Shown: positions 41,409 to 49,939 of the stretch, piece by piece
Position numbering within the stretch: position 1 is the first letter of the stretch
Layout: every line of letters starts with the position of its first letter
Origin: a virus
IMG/VR virus record: IMGVR_UViG_3300034019_001677
Coordinates: 1 to 64,000 of that record
Strand: one strand, 5' to 3'
DNA length: 64,000 nt
Program-made: the position numbers and the translations under genes
The notes under the pieces: model-generated
Told to the model about the DNA's origin: nothing
Database searches by the model: none
The model's input: the letters and a program-made list of their open reading frames with translations, nothing else

Positions 41409-44400
41409 TCAATCATGCAGTGCTGGGTGATACTGCTTCAGAGCGCGAGGGGCAAAAACCCACGCAGTGAAAGACTCGGCGAACAGCTCCTCTCGGTTTG
41501 TCAGTGAATACTTAGACGGCCCACGACCCTGATTCAAGGACTGGGTAACAGCTGCCGGTGTTGAACGTTGCCGTTCAGAATGCAGGCTGTGCATCAGGAC
41601 AGTTTCACCTTTGCCGCTCGAAGTGTTTGCCGGCAGATCAGTGCGCAGCCGCACGCCGGCAAAACTGTCGACAGCGTGCCCTAATTCGTGTACGTGAACA
41701 GAAATAGCCTTTTCTGCACCTGTCAAATTAAAGCCGTATCCGATTGGCATACTTTTAACATTCCACGTCTCTGGATCCGAATCACTTAGACTGCCTAGTC
41801 GCTCTGGCAGGTGCTTTGCTATGTGGCTGCTGTAAGACCGCCTAAGTTTTCTAGGGTCTATTTTGGACGCTTCAGGCTTAAGGTCACCGTCCCATCCAGT
41901 AGTCCCAGCTCTTGCCACATAGGCTTTTTGCCCAAACACATAAAAGCCTCCTGAGTTGAGGTCGGCGAGCCCCTTTGTGTTACTGGTTATCAGTTCTTGA
42001 GCCGCCCATTTCAATTCATTTAGGCGACTCTCTTTAAGAGAGTTGTACGTTTTTCGTGCATAAGAGACATTTGTGGTGTAGTAAGAAAGCTCCTTTTTCC
42101 TGTCTTCTTCAAATCGCCATCCCTGAGCGATGCCTCGGTCGAACTGGGCCGTTTGATCTGCGAGGTCTGCAAGGTGATCGGCCAGTCGTTGCTTTGCCCT
42201 CAGTTCTTCCGGTGCTGGCTTGAGCTTTGACGGGTTCCTGATTATCTCCGCCTTGCGGACCAAGCCTGCACCGGCGATGGTGTTGTCTTTCCGCATCCAT
42301 TCCATGCGTTCATCACTGACCAGCCCCATCTCGACAACCATTTTGGCAAGTTTTTTTCCGTCATTCCATGGGATCTCTTTAGACCCAATTTCCTTGCCGG
42401 TGATTCGCTTGATTTCGCCGGAACTTTCTGCTGCCACGTTTACAAGGATGCCGGCTTCCTCCATAAACGCCAGAGCCTTCCTCGCGTTCACACCAGCCTC
42501 TCCTGGCGCATCACGCGCCACCTTCAGGAGCGCTGCCGCCAATTCCTCGCCCCCGTAGTTCACTGCACCGGTGCGAATTGTGCGCTCCTTGATGCCCTGT
42601 GCAATGCGGGCTTCCACCTCAGGGCTGAATGGCAGGTTTGTGGGGATCAGTCCATCACGACCTAACTGCCCCCTTTGCTCCAGCAGCTGCAGGGCTTTCT
42701 GGCTTCGTTGGGCGGCGATGCCCTGAGCAATCTCCGCAGCCTCTCCAGTCTTCACCGTGCCGATGCCTCGCTGGTTAGATGGGGCCCCGCCGGCCAGGGC
42801 CAGCAGGCGCTTCAGCCGTTCCTTCCCGATTGCGCTGCCCGGACTGGTGCGGCACTCCTTCCGCAGGCTGATGCACGTCGCCCCGCAGCTGTAGCCCGTG
42901 CTGCATTTTCGGCGAAGGGCGTCGATCCGCTGCTGCAGGCTGTTGCCTCTGAAGAGGCTTTTCAAGGTCGAATCAGCCCGCGGCGACTGCAGGCGCTCTC
43001 TCCTGATCCGCACAGCTCGGAAGACGTTGTTCAGGCCCCAGACCCATTGATCCTGATCGCCCTGCTCAGGGACGATCCAATCCTCAAAGCGGGGGTCTCG
43101 ATAGCGCTCATTCCTTCGCTGGCGGGCGGGGCTGGCATCAGTCAGCAGCCTTGACGCCGACATGAAACGCTGGCCTGCGATGTAGCGCTCAGCATCCACT
43201 CCGGTCAGTTGCGTGCGCGCAGTCCAGCGATGTCCATCCGGTCCCCCATACGCTTCTGGTCCCCCATAGCGGGCAATTTCGTCGTCAATGTCTGCCATCT
43301 GATCGTCAAAAAACTTCCTGCGCTCAGGATCTGTCGATCGGTAAGCCTGCTGCTTGATCTGCTCGGTGGCCCAGTTCAGCTCATCGGTGCTCATCCGCTG
43401 GGTGACAGCCGCCTCAAACAGGCTGCCCACCAGCCCTGGCGTCTTGTCACTGGGTTGGCGCCGTGGGTAGAGGATGTAGCCGTCATCCCCGAAGAACAGC
43501 TCGTCATTCTTGGCGGCCATTTTTTTGAGTCCGGTGGGCCGCGGGAGGCCTTCACCTTTCGGCTTGATCGGTCGTTCAGGGAAGGAAGGCCGCTTGTTGC
43601 GGATGACCCGTGGTTCTCTGTCGCCACCTGTGGCCTTCTCCCCTTGGCCGCCCGCCTCCCCTTCGCCGAGCTTCAGGGGCTTGGCTCCGACAAAGGAGCC
43701 CTCGCTCATCCAGGCGCCTCCCGGATACCAGTGGCCATCGGGCCCTGTTTCGCCGCCAGGCTTGGCCCGCCGCAGCTGCACGATCACCTTGGGCTTCTTC
43801 ACCCCTGCGGCGGCGGCCGCGGCTTCCTGCCGCTTGCGTTCGGCTTTCACCAGGGCCTGCTTTTCGCTGTTCTCTGCCCGGATCTTTCCGGCCATCGCCT
43901 GGGCTTCGGCTGCATTGGGCACGCCGATTCCCCGGGGCTTGATGTCACCTCGAGCCAGTGAGAAGAGGCGCTGCAGCCGCTCTTTTCCCGTCGTGCTGCC
44001 GGGGCTGACCCTGCACTCCTTCTGGATGCTGATGCAGGCGCGGCCGCAGCTGTAGCCGGTGGTGCAGCGGCGCTTCAAGGCATCAATCCGTTCCTGGATG
44101 CTGTCGGCACGGTTGGCTCCCTGCTCGGCCTCAGCCGCCACAACGGCCTCCAGGCGCTTTCTGGCCTTCTGGATTCGCTTATCCACGTCCTCCACCTTGT
44201 AGTGCATGTCGCCGTTGAAAGACCCATGGGTCGGCATGCGCGTTTTCCCGAGTCGTTCCGCAACACGCGCAGCAACCCAGTGGCTGACCATGGTGGAGCG
44301 CTCATGCGGCATCAGATGGGCCTCCTCAGGCGTTGAGGCGGCCCGGGGGGCGATGCCAACGCGCCGGGCCATCACCTTGGCGGGCATGGCGTGGCTGCTG

Positions 44401-45098
44401 CCTGGCATGACCCATTCGAGGCCGCGGCCATACTCGTTGCGGCTGATCTGCGGCTCAGGCGGGGTTTCCTGCTCGATCTCGCGATAGATGTTGCCGATCC
44501 GCTTGAGCTCTTGCTGGAGCTGGGCCTTCTCCATCTCGAGCTTGGCAACCGTCTGGGCACTGGATCGGACCCGCTTGAACCCTGCTTTTTGGTCGGCGGT
44601 GTTGAAGCCCAGCAGCTTTACCGCCGTCTCGCTGCTCACCAGGCCGGTGCTGCCATCGGGCCTGCGCACCTTGAACTGGTGAACCACCCGTCTGCCGGTT
44701 TCGGCATTCTGCTCTGAACGCTCCCAGTCGCTGACCCGCTTGAGCTGCTCCTCTCCGTGGCTGTCCTGGAAGCTGTCCATCATCCACTGCCATTCGTAGG
44801 CCAGCAGCTCAGCCCCTGATGGGCCCTTCACTGGCGGATTGAAGGAAATGGGCTCCACAGGCCGGCGGCGGCGGGTGTCGTCTGGTGGAGCGCCTGGATC
44901 TGCCCCTTGGCCTTTGTGGCATTCCTTGTCGCGATTGATCCAGCCCTGACCGCACGGCTCACCAGTGCCCTTACCTGCTGCTGGAGGGCTGCCTCCTAAA
45001 TCGAGACCCAGCTGGCCTGGGACTTCAGCTCGGCGCCGGAGGGCATCCAGGCGGTGCTGGATCAGCTGTGCACGGATCAGCGCAGGCCGGGTCTGCAT
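41409..45098 (-). CDS. giant polyvalent-type protein with two TGYSCG modules and HELGH domain
   Basis: 1229 aa from ATG 45098, one base after the upstream stop. It has an N-terminal RLDALRRR helix and a CGQGWINRDKECHKG variant motif (about 30-70). Cys module 1 lies near 336-365 (RCTTGYSCGRACISIQKEC). Charged regions with GPDGHWYPGGAWM and GPDGHRWTART strings follow, then Cys module 2 near 722-750 (KCSTGYSCGATCISLRKEC). A helical domain leads to a C-terminal metallopeptidase-like domain near 1130-1229: VHELGHAVDSF and a downstream NREELFAESFTAW, a layout like zincin domains with a third Glu ligand. The middle part near 41700-42400 is AT-richer than its surroundings. Confidence 0.68.
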   Translation of the reverse strand: MQTRPALIRAQLIQHRLDALRRRAEVPGQLGLDLGGSPPAAGKGTGEPCGQGWINRDKECHKGQGADPGAPPDDTRRRRPVEPISFNPPVKGPSGAELLAYEWQWMMDSFQDSHGEEQLKRVSDWERSEQNAETGRRVVHQFKVRRPDGSTGLVSSETAVKLLGFNTADQKAGFKRVRSSAQTVAKLEMEKAQLQQELKRIGNIYREIEQETPPEPQISRNEYGRGLEWVMPGSSHAMPAKVMARRVGIAPRAASTPEEAHLMPHERSTMVSHWVAARVAERLGKTRMPTHGSFNGDMHYKVEDVDKRIQKARKRLEAVVAAEAEQGANRADSIQERIDALKRRCTTGYSCGRACISIQKECRVSPGSTTGKERLQRLFSLARGDIKPRGIGVPNAAEAQAMAGKIRAENSEKQALVKAERKRQEAAAAAAGVKKPKVIVQLRRAKPGGETGPDGHWYPGGAWMSEGSFVGAKPLKLGEGEAGGQGEKATGGDREPRVIRNKRPSFPERPIKPKGEGLPRPTGLKKMAAKNDELFFGDDGYILYPRRQPSDKTPGLVGSLFEAAVTQRMSTDELNWATEQIKQQAYRSTDPERRKFFDDQMADIDDEIARYGGPEAYGGPDGHRWTARTQLTGVDAERYIAGQRFMSASRLLTDASPARQRRNERYRDPRFEDWIVPEQGDQDQWVWGLNNVFRAVRIRRERLQSPRADSTLKSLFRGNSLQQRIDALRRKCSTGYSCGATCISLRKECRTSPGSAIGKERLKRLLALAGGAPSNQRGIGTVKTGEAAEIAQGIAAQRSQKALQLLEQRGQLGRDGLIPTNLPFSPEVEARIAQGIKERTIRTGAVNYGGEELAAALLKVARDAPGEAGVNARKALAFMEEAGILVNVAAESSGEIKRITGKEIGSKEIPWNDGKKLAKMVVEMGLVSDERMEWMRKDNTIAGAGLVRKAEIIRNPSKLKPAPEELRAKQRLADHLADLADQTAQFDRGIAQGWRFEEDRKKELSYYTTNVSYARKTYNSLKESRLNELKWAAQELITSNTKGLADLNSGGFYVFGQKAYVARAGTTGWDGDLKPEASKIDPRKLRRSYSSHIAKHLPERLGSLSDSDPETWNVKSMPIGYGFNLTGAEKAISVHVHELGHAVDSFAGVRLRTDLPANTSSGKGETVLMHSLHSERQRSTPAAVTQSLNQGRGPSKYSLTNREELFAESFTAWVFAPRALKQYHPALHD

Positions 45099-45099
45099 G

Positions 45100-47871
45100 T
45101 CAGCAGCATCTGGCGCGCAGGGCATCGAGGCGATCCTGAATGACGGAATCCATCAGTGCTTTCACGCTGTTCTTCATGCTGACCAGCTTCTCGAACACCT
45201 TCCGATCACCGCCGGCATCCGGGTGGTGCTTCATGGCCAGCTTGCGGAAGGCCTTGTCCACATCGGCCTTGGTGGCCTTTTTCGGATCCAGGCCGAAGGC
45301 CACCCAGGGGCGGAAGTTCTTGAGGATGTCCACCCCGTTGATGACGCTGCCGCCGTCCTTGAGGCCACGCTCATCCCTGGGGACCGCAACGAACCGCCGA
45401 TAGAGCTGGCGCCACTCCTCCTCGGCGTTCTTGCCCTTGAGGGTGCGGGGGTTGTCACCCACGACCGACTGCTGAAAATTCTTGTTGGCCATCAGGGCGG
45501 CCGTGCTCTTCACGTTGAACGACTTGAAAACCGCCGATCGCATCTCCCTGATGGTCATGGGCTTGGCCGTGCTGGCCGGGCCCTTCCCTTGGCCCTCCGA
45601 TGCCTTCTCACTTCCTCCCCTGCTGGAGGGGGCCTCCTTGGCCCTGGCGCCACCGCTGACAGCAGGGCCGCCTTCCTTGCCAGCCGCCAGGGCGAGAATC
45701 CGCGTCATCTTCTGCTGATTGGCGCCGCCGGGGGTCTTGCGGCAGACCTTGCCCATCGAAATGCAGCTGGCCCCGCAGCTGTAGCCGGTGCGGCACTGCC
45801 GCTTCACGGCATCGATGCGCTGCGTGGCCATCGCCTCACGGATCAGCCGCTGGATTCGCTGCTCACGGCTGTCGGTGCGGCGGTTCATGCTGCCGAAGGT
45901 GTTGGTGCCCACGGCCTTCATCAGCTCATCCAATGCGGGGGCCATCTTCGCGATCTGCTCCTTGTTGGGCCACAGGGGGCTCTCACCGCCCAGGCCTGAG
46001 AGGTAGGTGTTCTCCTGCCCCTTGGTCTTCAGCTTGTGCTGCACGTACCGCTCGAAGGTGCGGGCGAACACCTCACGGCCTGAAGTCCAGTATGAATATT
46101 GAGCGCTGCCAGCTTTGATTCCATAGCCTGCCAGTCCGTCTCTCAGGGTAAACCGAAAGTCTGTGTCATCGATAGCCTTTCGGACGCTATCCATAGCCTT
46201 CCAAACCGGATTATCCGCCTGGCTTTTAGTCCCACCATTCGGGTCCCAGTACAAACCACTGGTTTGCTCGCTCAGGTATGCTGGTCCACTCCTCATGCGT
46301 GATTTACCGCGGGGAGTTTGCTGGCCGATGTAATCATCCAAGGCGTGCCCCCATTCGTGGGCCAGGGTGCCGACACCGTTCTTCCGGGTGATGTTGATCA
46401 CTTTTGTCCCCGGCTCGTAGTGTGCCGCGGCCCGACCCTTGCCTCTGGCTCCGAAGGCCAGGCCCAGCTGGCCGTCCAGCGAGATGGCCCGATCTGGGAG
46501 CCCCGTCACGTCCGCCAGGTCGACCAGGGCCTCGGCGGTCTTGCGCAGGTGGTGGGCCCTTTCTTCATCGGTGACGCTGTTGCCGAACTGCAGGCCCCGC
46601 ATTCCCATTCGGTTGGCGAGCACCGTGGTGGACCCGGCCGGCGTGTCATCGACACCCAGGGCGCGGCCGCCAGTGCGGACCGCCCTCTTCACGTAGAGGT
46701 CGGCGGCGTTGATGGTCGCCCCGCCGCGCTGCACCCCGGTGACCTTGTCGATCGAGGCCCCCCCCAGGATCTCCTGTGTGGCGTTGCGCATCACATCCGC
46801 CAGCTCAGCGGTGCTCTTTCCGTCGTTGGCCTTCTTGAGGCGGACCCCCAGGGTGTTGATCTGCCCGGTAACTGACGTTTTGGAGTAGCTGCCTCTGCTG
46901 GCCTTGTTGGTGAGGTCCACCAAGGAGTTGGCCAGGGGGTTGTAGCGATCGTATGTGTCCAGGGAGCGATTCCCCCTGATGGCCGTGATCCGGTTGGTGG
47001 TGGCCCGGGAAATTTCCGCGAGCATCTCGCGCGGATCAGCATCATCCCGTCGGCGGTCGATGATGCCCTTCACCTCCTGAAGGTGGTCGTAGTAGAGCTT
47101 GCGCATCTCCGCCGGGGTCTTCTTCCCGGTGATCTGGGCCCGGTTGTAAGCCTGGAAGGCCTTATCGGTGAAAGGCTGCGCCGGAAAGGATTTCAGGGCC
47201 AGGTGGCCGGCCAGGCGGGTGAGGTAGTTGGCGTTGGTGAGGCCTTCCGTCAGGTCGAGCGGCTCGGCTTTGAGCAGCTTGTCTCGGGTGACCATGGCCG
47301 CGGCCGTGCCATCGGCTTCTGCCTCGCTCAGCGAACGCCACTGGTTGGCCTTGTGCCGAGCGGAGCCCTTCAGGTCTTCCCCGACATTCCCCACAGTTGA
47401 CGGCCTGGCGAACTCGTAGTCCGGATCCGCTGCCTTGGCGGCCCGATCGGCCTCACCCCGGGGGGTGCCGGCCGGCGCCATAGGGCGATCGCCGGCGCTT
47501 GGGCGTGGCTGGCGGGCCTGTGCGGCGGCCTTGGCCGCGGCCTCTGCCGCCTGTGCTGCTTGGGCCTTCTCTGCCGCGGCCTGCTGGCGTACCCCCCGCA
47601 GCTGGCCCGCTTTCTCCCCCCGGCGGGTGGCGATACCCTCGGCCAGCTCACCGGCCTCCTTGGCCTTCACCGGGGCAATGCCGCGCTGGCTGGAGGCGCC
47701 CCCGGCCGCCAGGGCCAGCAGGCGCTTGAGGCGTTCCTTCCCGATCGCCGACCCCGGGCTGGTGCGGCATTCCTTCCGCAGGGAGATGCAGGTGCTCCCG
47801 CAGCTGTAGCCCGTGCGGCACTGCCGTTTGAGGGCGTCGATCCGCTGCTGCAGGCTGTCAGCCAGGTTCAT
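45100..47871 (-). CDS. polyvalent-type protein: Cys modules, HEWGH domain, C-terminal J-domain
   Basis: 923 aa. Cys module 1 is at residues 10-80 (RIDALKRQCRTGYSCG, C18/C24/C28/C35), then an Ala-rich linker and a helical domain (about 170-420). A zincin-like site lies near 500 (TLAHEWGHALDDYIG) with a downstream GREVFARTFERYVQ carrying a likely third ligand. Cys module 2 lies near 680 (QCRTGYSCGASCISMGKVC). The C-terminal J-domain (about 855-910) has ADVDKAFRKLAMKHHPDAGG, including the HPD motif that stimulates DnaK, and the end is DRLDALRARCC. It lies directly downstream of the portal gene with ATGA overlap. The likely fate is packaging in the head and delivery into the host. Confidence 0.74.
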   Translation of the reverse strand: MNLADSLQQRIDALKRQCRTGYSCGSTCISLRKECRTSPGSAIGKERLKRLLALAAGGASSQRGIAPVKAKEAGELAEGIATRRGEKAGQLRGVRQQAAAEKAQAAQAAEAAAKAAAQARQPRPSAGDRPMAPAGTPRGEADRAAKAADPDYEFARPSTVGNVGEDLKGSARHKANQWRSLSEAEADGTAAAMVTRDKLLKAEPLDLTEGLTNANYLTRLAGHLALKSFPAQPFTDKAFQAYNRAQITGKKTPAEMRKLYYDHLQEVKGIIDRRRDDADPREMLAEISRATTNRITAIRGNRSLDTYDRYNPLANSLVDLTNKASRGSYSKTSVTGQINTLGVRLKKANDGKSTAELADVMRNATQEILGGASIDKVTGVQRGGATINAADLYVKRAVRTGGRALGVDDTPAGSTTVLANRMGMRGLQFGNSVTDEERAHHLRKTAEALVDLADVTGLPDRAISLDGQLGLAFGARGKGRAAAHYEPGTKVINITRKNGVGTLAHEWGHALDDYIGQQTPRGKSRMRSGPAYLSEQTSGLYWDPNGGTKSQADNPVWKAMDSVRKAIDDTDFRFTLRDGLAGYGIKAGSAQYSYWTSGREVFARTFERYVQHKLKTKGQENTYLSGLGGESPLWPNKEQIAKMAPALDELMKAVGTNTFGSMNRRTDSREQRIQRLIREAMATQRIDAVKRQCRTGYSCGASCISMGKVCRKTPGGANQQKMTRILALAAGKEGGPAVSGGARAKEAPSSRGGSEKASEGQGKGPASTAKPMTIREMRSAVFKSFNVKSTAALMANKNFQQSVVGDNPRTLKGKNAEEEWRQLYRRFVAVPRDERGLKDGGSVINGVDILKNFRPWVAFGLDPKKATKADVDKAFRKLAMKHHPDAGGDRKVFEKLVSMKNSVKALMDSVIQDRLDALRARCC

Positions 47872-49838
47872 GTCTCTGCTCCATGCCCTGAAACGTAGGC
47901 ATCACACACAGCGCCCATCGCCACCAGGTCGACGCCATCGATTCGGCGGATGGTGGCATTGGCGCCAATGGCATCACGAATCCCCCGCAGGTGCTGGTGT
48001 CCCAGGGCCAGCAAGTAGGCGCCGGTGGAGGGCTCGAACACCTCCCAGGCGCCGCTCAAATCCGGCCCCACCGCCACGGGGTAGGGGAGGGTCTGGCCGT
48101 AGGGCCCCTGCAGGCGGCCGATGCCCGGGCCATCCATCCGCACGCTCACCCCGAGGATCTGATGCACCTGGCCGGTGGCATCGTTGCGGGGCTCTTCATC
48201 CCGGCGGCGCTTGCGGCGGCCGCGGTGCTCGGTGATCTGCTCGGCCAGGGCCTGGGCCCGTTCTTCGCAGGCATCACAGCAGGGCTCATCGTCGGCATCG
48301 GTGCGGGGCGGAGTCTCGGGCGGCGCGGCGCCCTCCAAGGCCGCCTCATCGCCGGCAGCCTGAGCCTGCCCTGGAGGGGTTGCGGCCGGGTCGCCCTCGA
48401 GCGTGCCGCCAAACTCCACCGGGTCATCCTGCTCCGGCTGCGGAATGGAACCATCCGCCTCGCGGTTCAACAGGGTGGTGTCGAGGCTGAAGCGGGGCTT
48501 CCCGAACCGCGCGAGCGCCACCTCGTTGGGCTGCAACACAGCGGTCTGGATGTATTGGCTGTCGGCCGCGGCCATTTTCTGGCGCAGCTCGGCCTGCTCG
48601 TCATCCGTGGGGGTGTAGGTGGGGCGAAAGGTGATCTCCCAGTCGGCGGGCAGGGCCTTGCCCTTCCAGGGGCCATCAGAGCAGGCCATCACCAGCTCGT
48701 AGATGTGCTGGAGGGGTTCTTTGAGGTGCTGGGCCTGCCAGTCGGCCACCTCGTTCCCGAAGGCCGCCTGTTCGCTGCGGCCATCGGCGCCGAGGCCCGA
48801 GGGGCTCTCGCCCCATAGCAGGGTGTGGGGCAGGCCGCTGGCGCCGGTGATCTCGGACTTCAGGCTGGTGAGGATGTCGGCGATACCGGCGGCCGAGCGG
48901 GTGAAGTTGGTGAGCTCCTCGTTGTCGTTCAGCAGGTAGGCGCCGATGGTGGAGCGGGCCAGGGCGTTGGCCTGCAGTCGCGCGCGCAGCTTGTCTTCGC
49001 CACCGGCGGCGAGCATGTTGGAGAGGCCCGGCAGCTTGTGCACCACCAGGTCGAAGTCGTGCAGGATGTCGGCGGCGCTCTGCTGGCCGGTCTCGTAGCG
49101 CTTGAACACGTCCCAGATCAGATCCACCACCGAGACGCCCCACCACTGCCGCTCCTGCTGCGAGCGCCAGGAGCAGGGCATGCCCTCGATGCGGATCACC
49201 CGGCTGCTGTGGATCTCGATCTGGGTGGCATCGGTGAGGCCGAGGCCGGCGCTGGTGACTTGCTTGGCACCGGCCTGCTCGTTCAGCTTCTGGAGGTCGC
49301 GATCGGCCTGGGTCCAGAACCAGTAGCGCTCCGGTTCCCCGATCCCTGACCAGCCGGCAGCGGGGTAGAGGCGCCAGCGATCGATCGGGTAGAGGCCATG
49401 GATGGTGCGCAGCCGCTTGAGATTCAGCGGCTGATCGATCGGCGTGCGGTCGTCGGCAATCACGATGATCGCGCCGCCGCCGTAGAGGCGGCTGTAGGTG
49501 GCGGCCTGGGCGAGGGCCTGGCGGAGGTGCAGCTTCTCGCTCCAGCCGACCACATCATCGAGCTGCTTTTTCATGCGGCTGGAGGTTTCATCCCCCACGC
49601 TCAAATCCCAGCCGCTGCGGGTGCCCTGCTGGGGGAGCTTTTCGACGATGCGGCGGATCAGCCAGCTCTGTTCGTAGAGGGCATCAATGGCCCTTTCTGT
49701 GAGGATGCGCGAGCGCTTGACGCCGATTGCCTCGTTGCGGTCCTTGGCGGTGCCCAGGCCGGTGAGCACATTGATGAGCGCACCATCAAGGCGATACCCG
49801 CCGCCGGGATCATTCGACTGCAGGAAACCGATCGCCAC
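47868..49838 (-). CDS. portal protein (DUF1073 type) with extra C-terminal domain
   Basis: 656 aa. The DUF1073 features are LYEQSWLIRRIVEKLPQQGT, YSRLYGGGAIIVIADDRTPI, a VIRIEGMPCSW string and GASGLPHTLLWGESPSGLGA. It forms the dodecameric ring at one capsid vertex. After residue about 520 an acidic/proline linker with CCDACEE and an extra domain (GVSVRMDGPGIGRLQGPYGQ ... WEVFEPSTGAYLLALGHQHL) are added. Its family is not recognised. Confidence 0.85.
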   Translation of the reverse strand: MAIGFLQSNDPGGGYRLDGALINVLTGLGTAKDRNEAIGVKRSRILTERAIDALYEQSWLIRRIVEKLPQQGTRSGWDLSVGDETSSRMKKQLDDVVGWSEKLHLRQALAQAATYSRLYGGGAIIVIADDRTPIDQPLNLKRLRTIHGLYPIDRWRLYPAAGWSGIGEPERYWFWTQADRDLQKLNEQAGAKQVTSAGLGLTDATQIEIHSSRVIRIEGMPCSWRSQQERQWWGVSVVDLIWDVFKRYETGQQSAADILHDFDLVVHKLPGLSNMLAAGGEDKLRARLQANALARSTIGAYLLNDNEELTNFTRSAAGIADILTSLKSEITGASGLPHTLLWGESPSGLGADGRSEQAAFGNEVADWQAQHLKEPLQHIYELVMACSDGPWKGKALPADWEITFRPTYTPTDDEQAELRQKMAAADSQYIQTAVLQPNEVALARFGKPRFSLDTTLLNREADGSIPQPEQDDPVEFGGTLEGDPAATPPGQAQAAGDEAALEGAAPPETPPRTDADDEPCCDACEERAQALAEQITEHRGRRKRRRDEEPRNDATGQVHQILGVSVRMDGPGIGRLQGPYGQTLPYPVAVGPDLSGAWEVFEPSTGAYLLALGHQHLRGIRDAIGANATIRRIDGVDLVAMGAVCDAYVSGHGAET

Positions 49839-49895
49839 GGGCCGATGCGCACAGGGCCAGGGTAGGCCTTATCACACAGGGACAACCTTGGCTGG

Positions 49896-49928
49896 GGATG
49901 TTACAACCCATAGGCTGGTAGAACATCC
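49896..49928. promoter_or_regulatory. inverted repeat in the sigma factor/portal divergent region
   Basis: GGATGTT (49896-49902) and AACATCC (49922-49928) flank 19 nt. A weak -35/-10 pair on the plus strand (TTGGCT 49888, 17 nt, TAGGCT 49911) overlaps it, 25 nt before the sigma factor start. Confidence 0.4.
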
Positions 49929-49939
49929 GACCTATCCCG

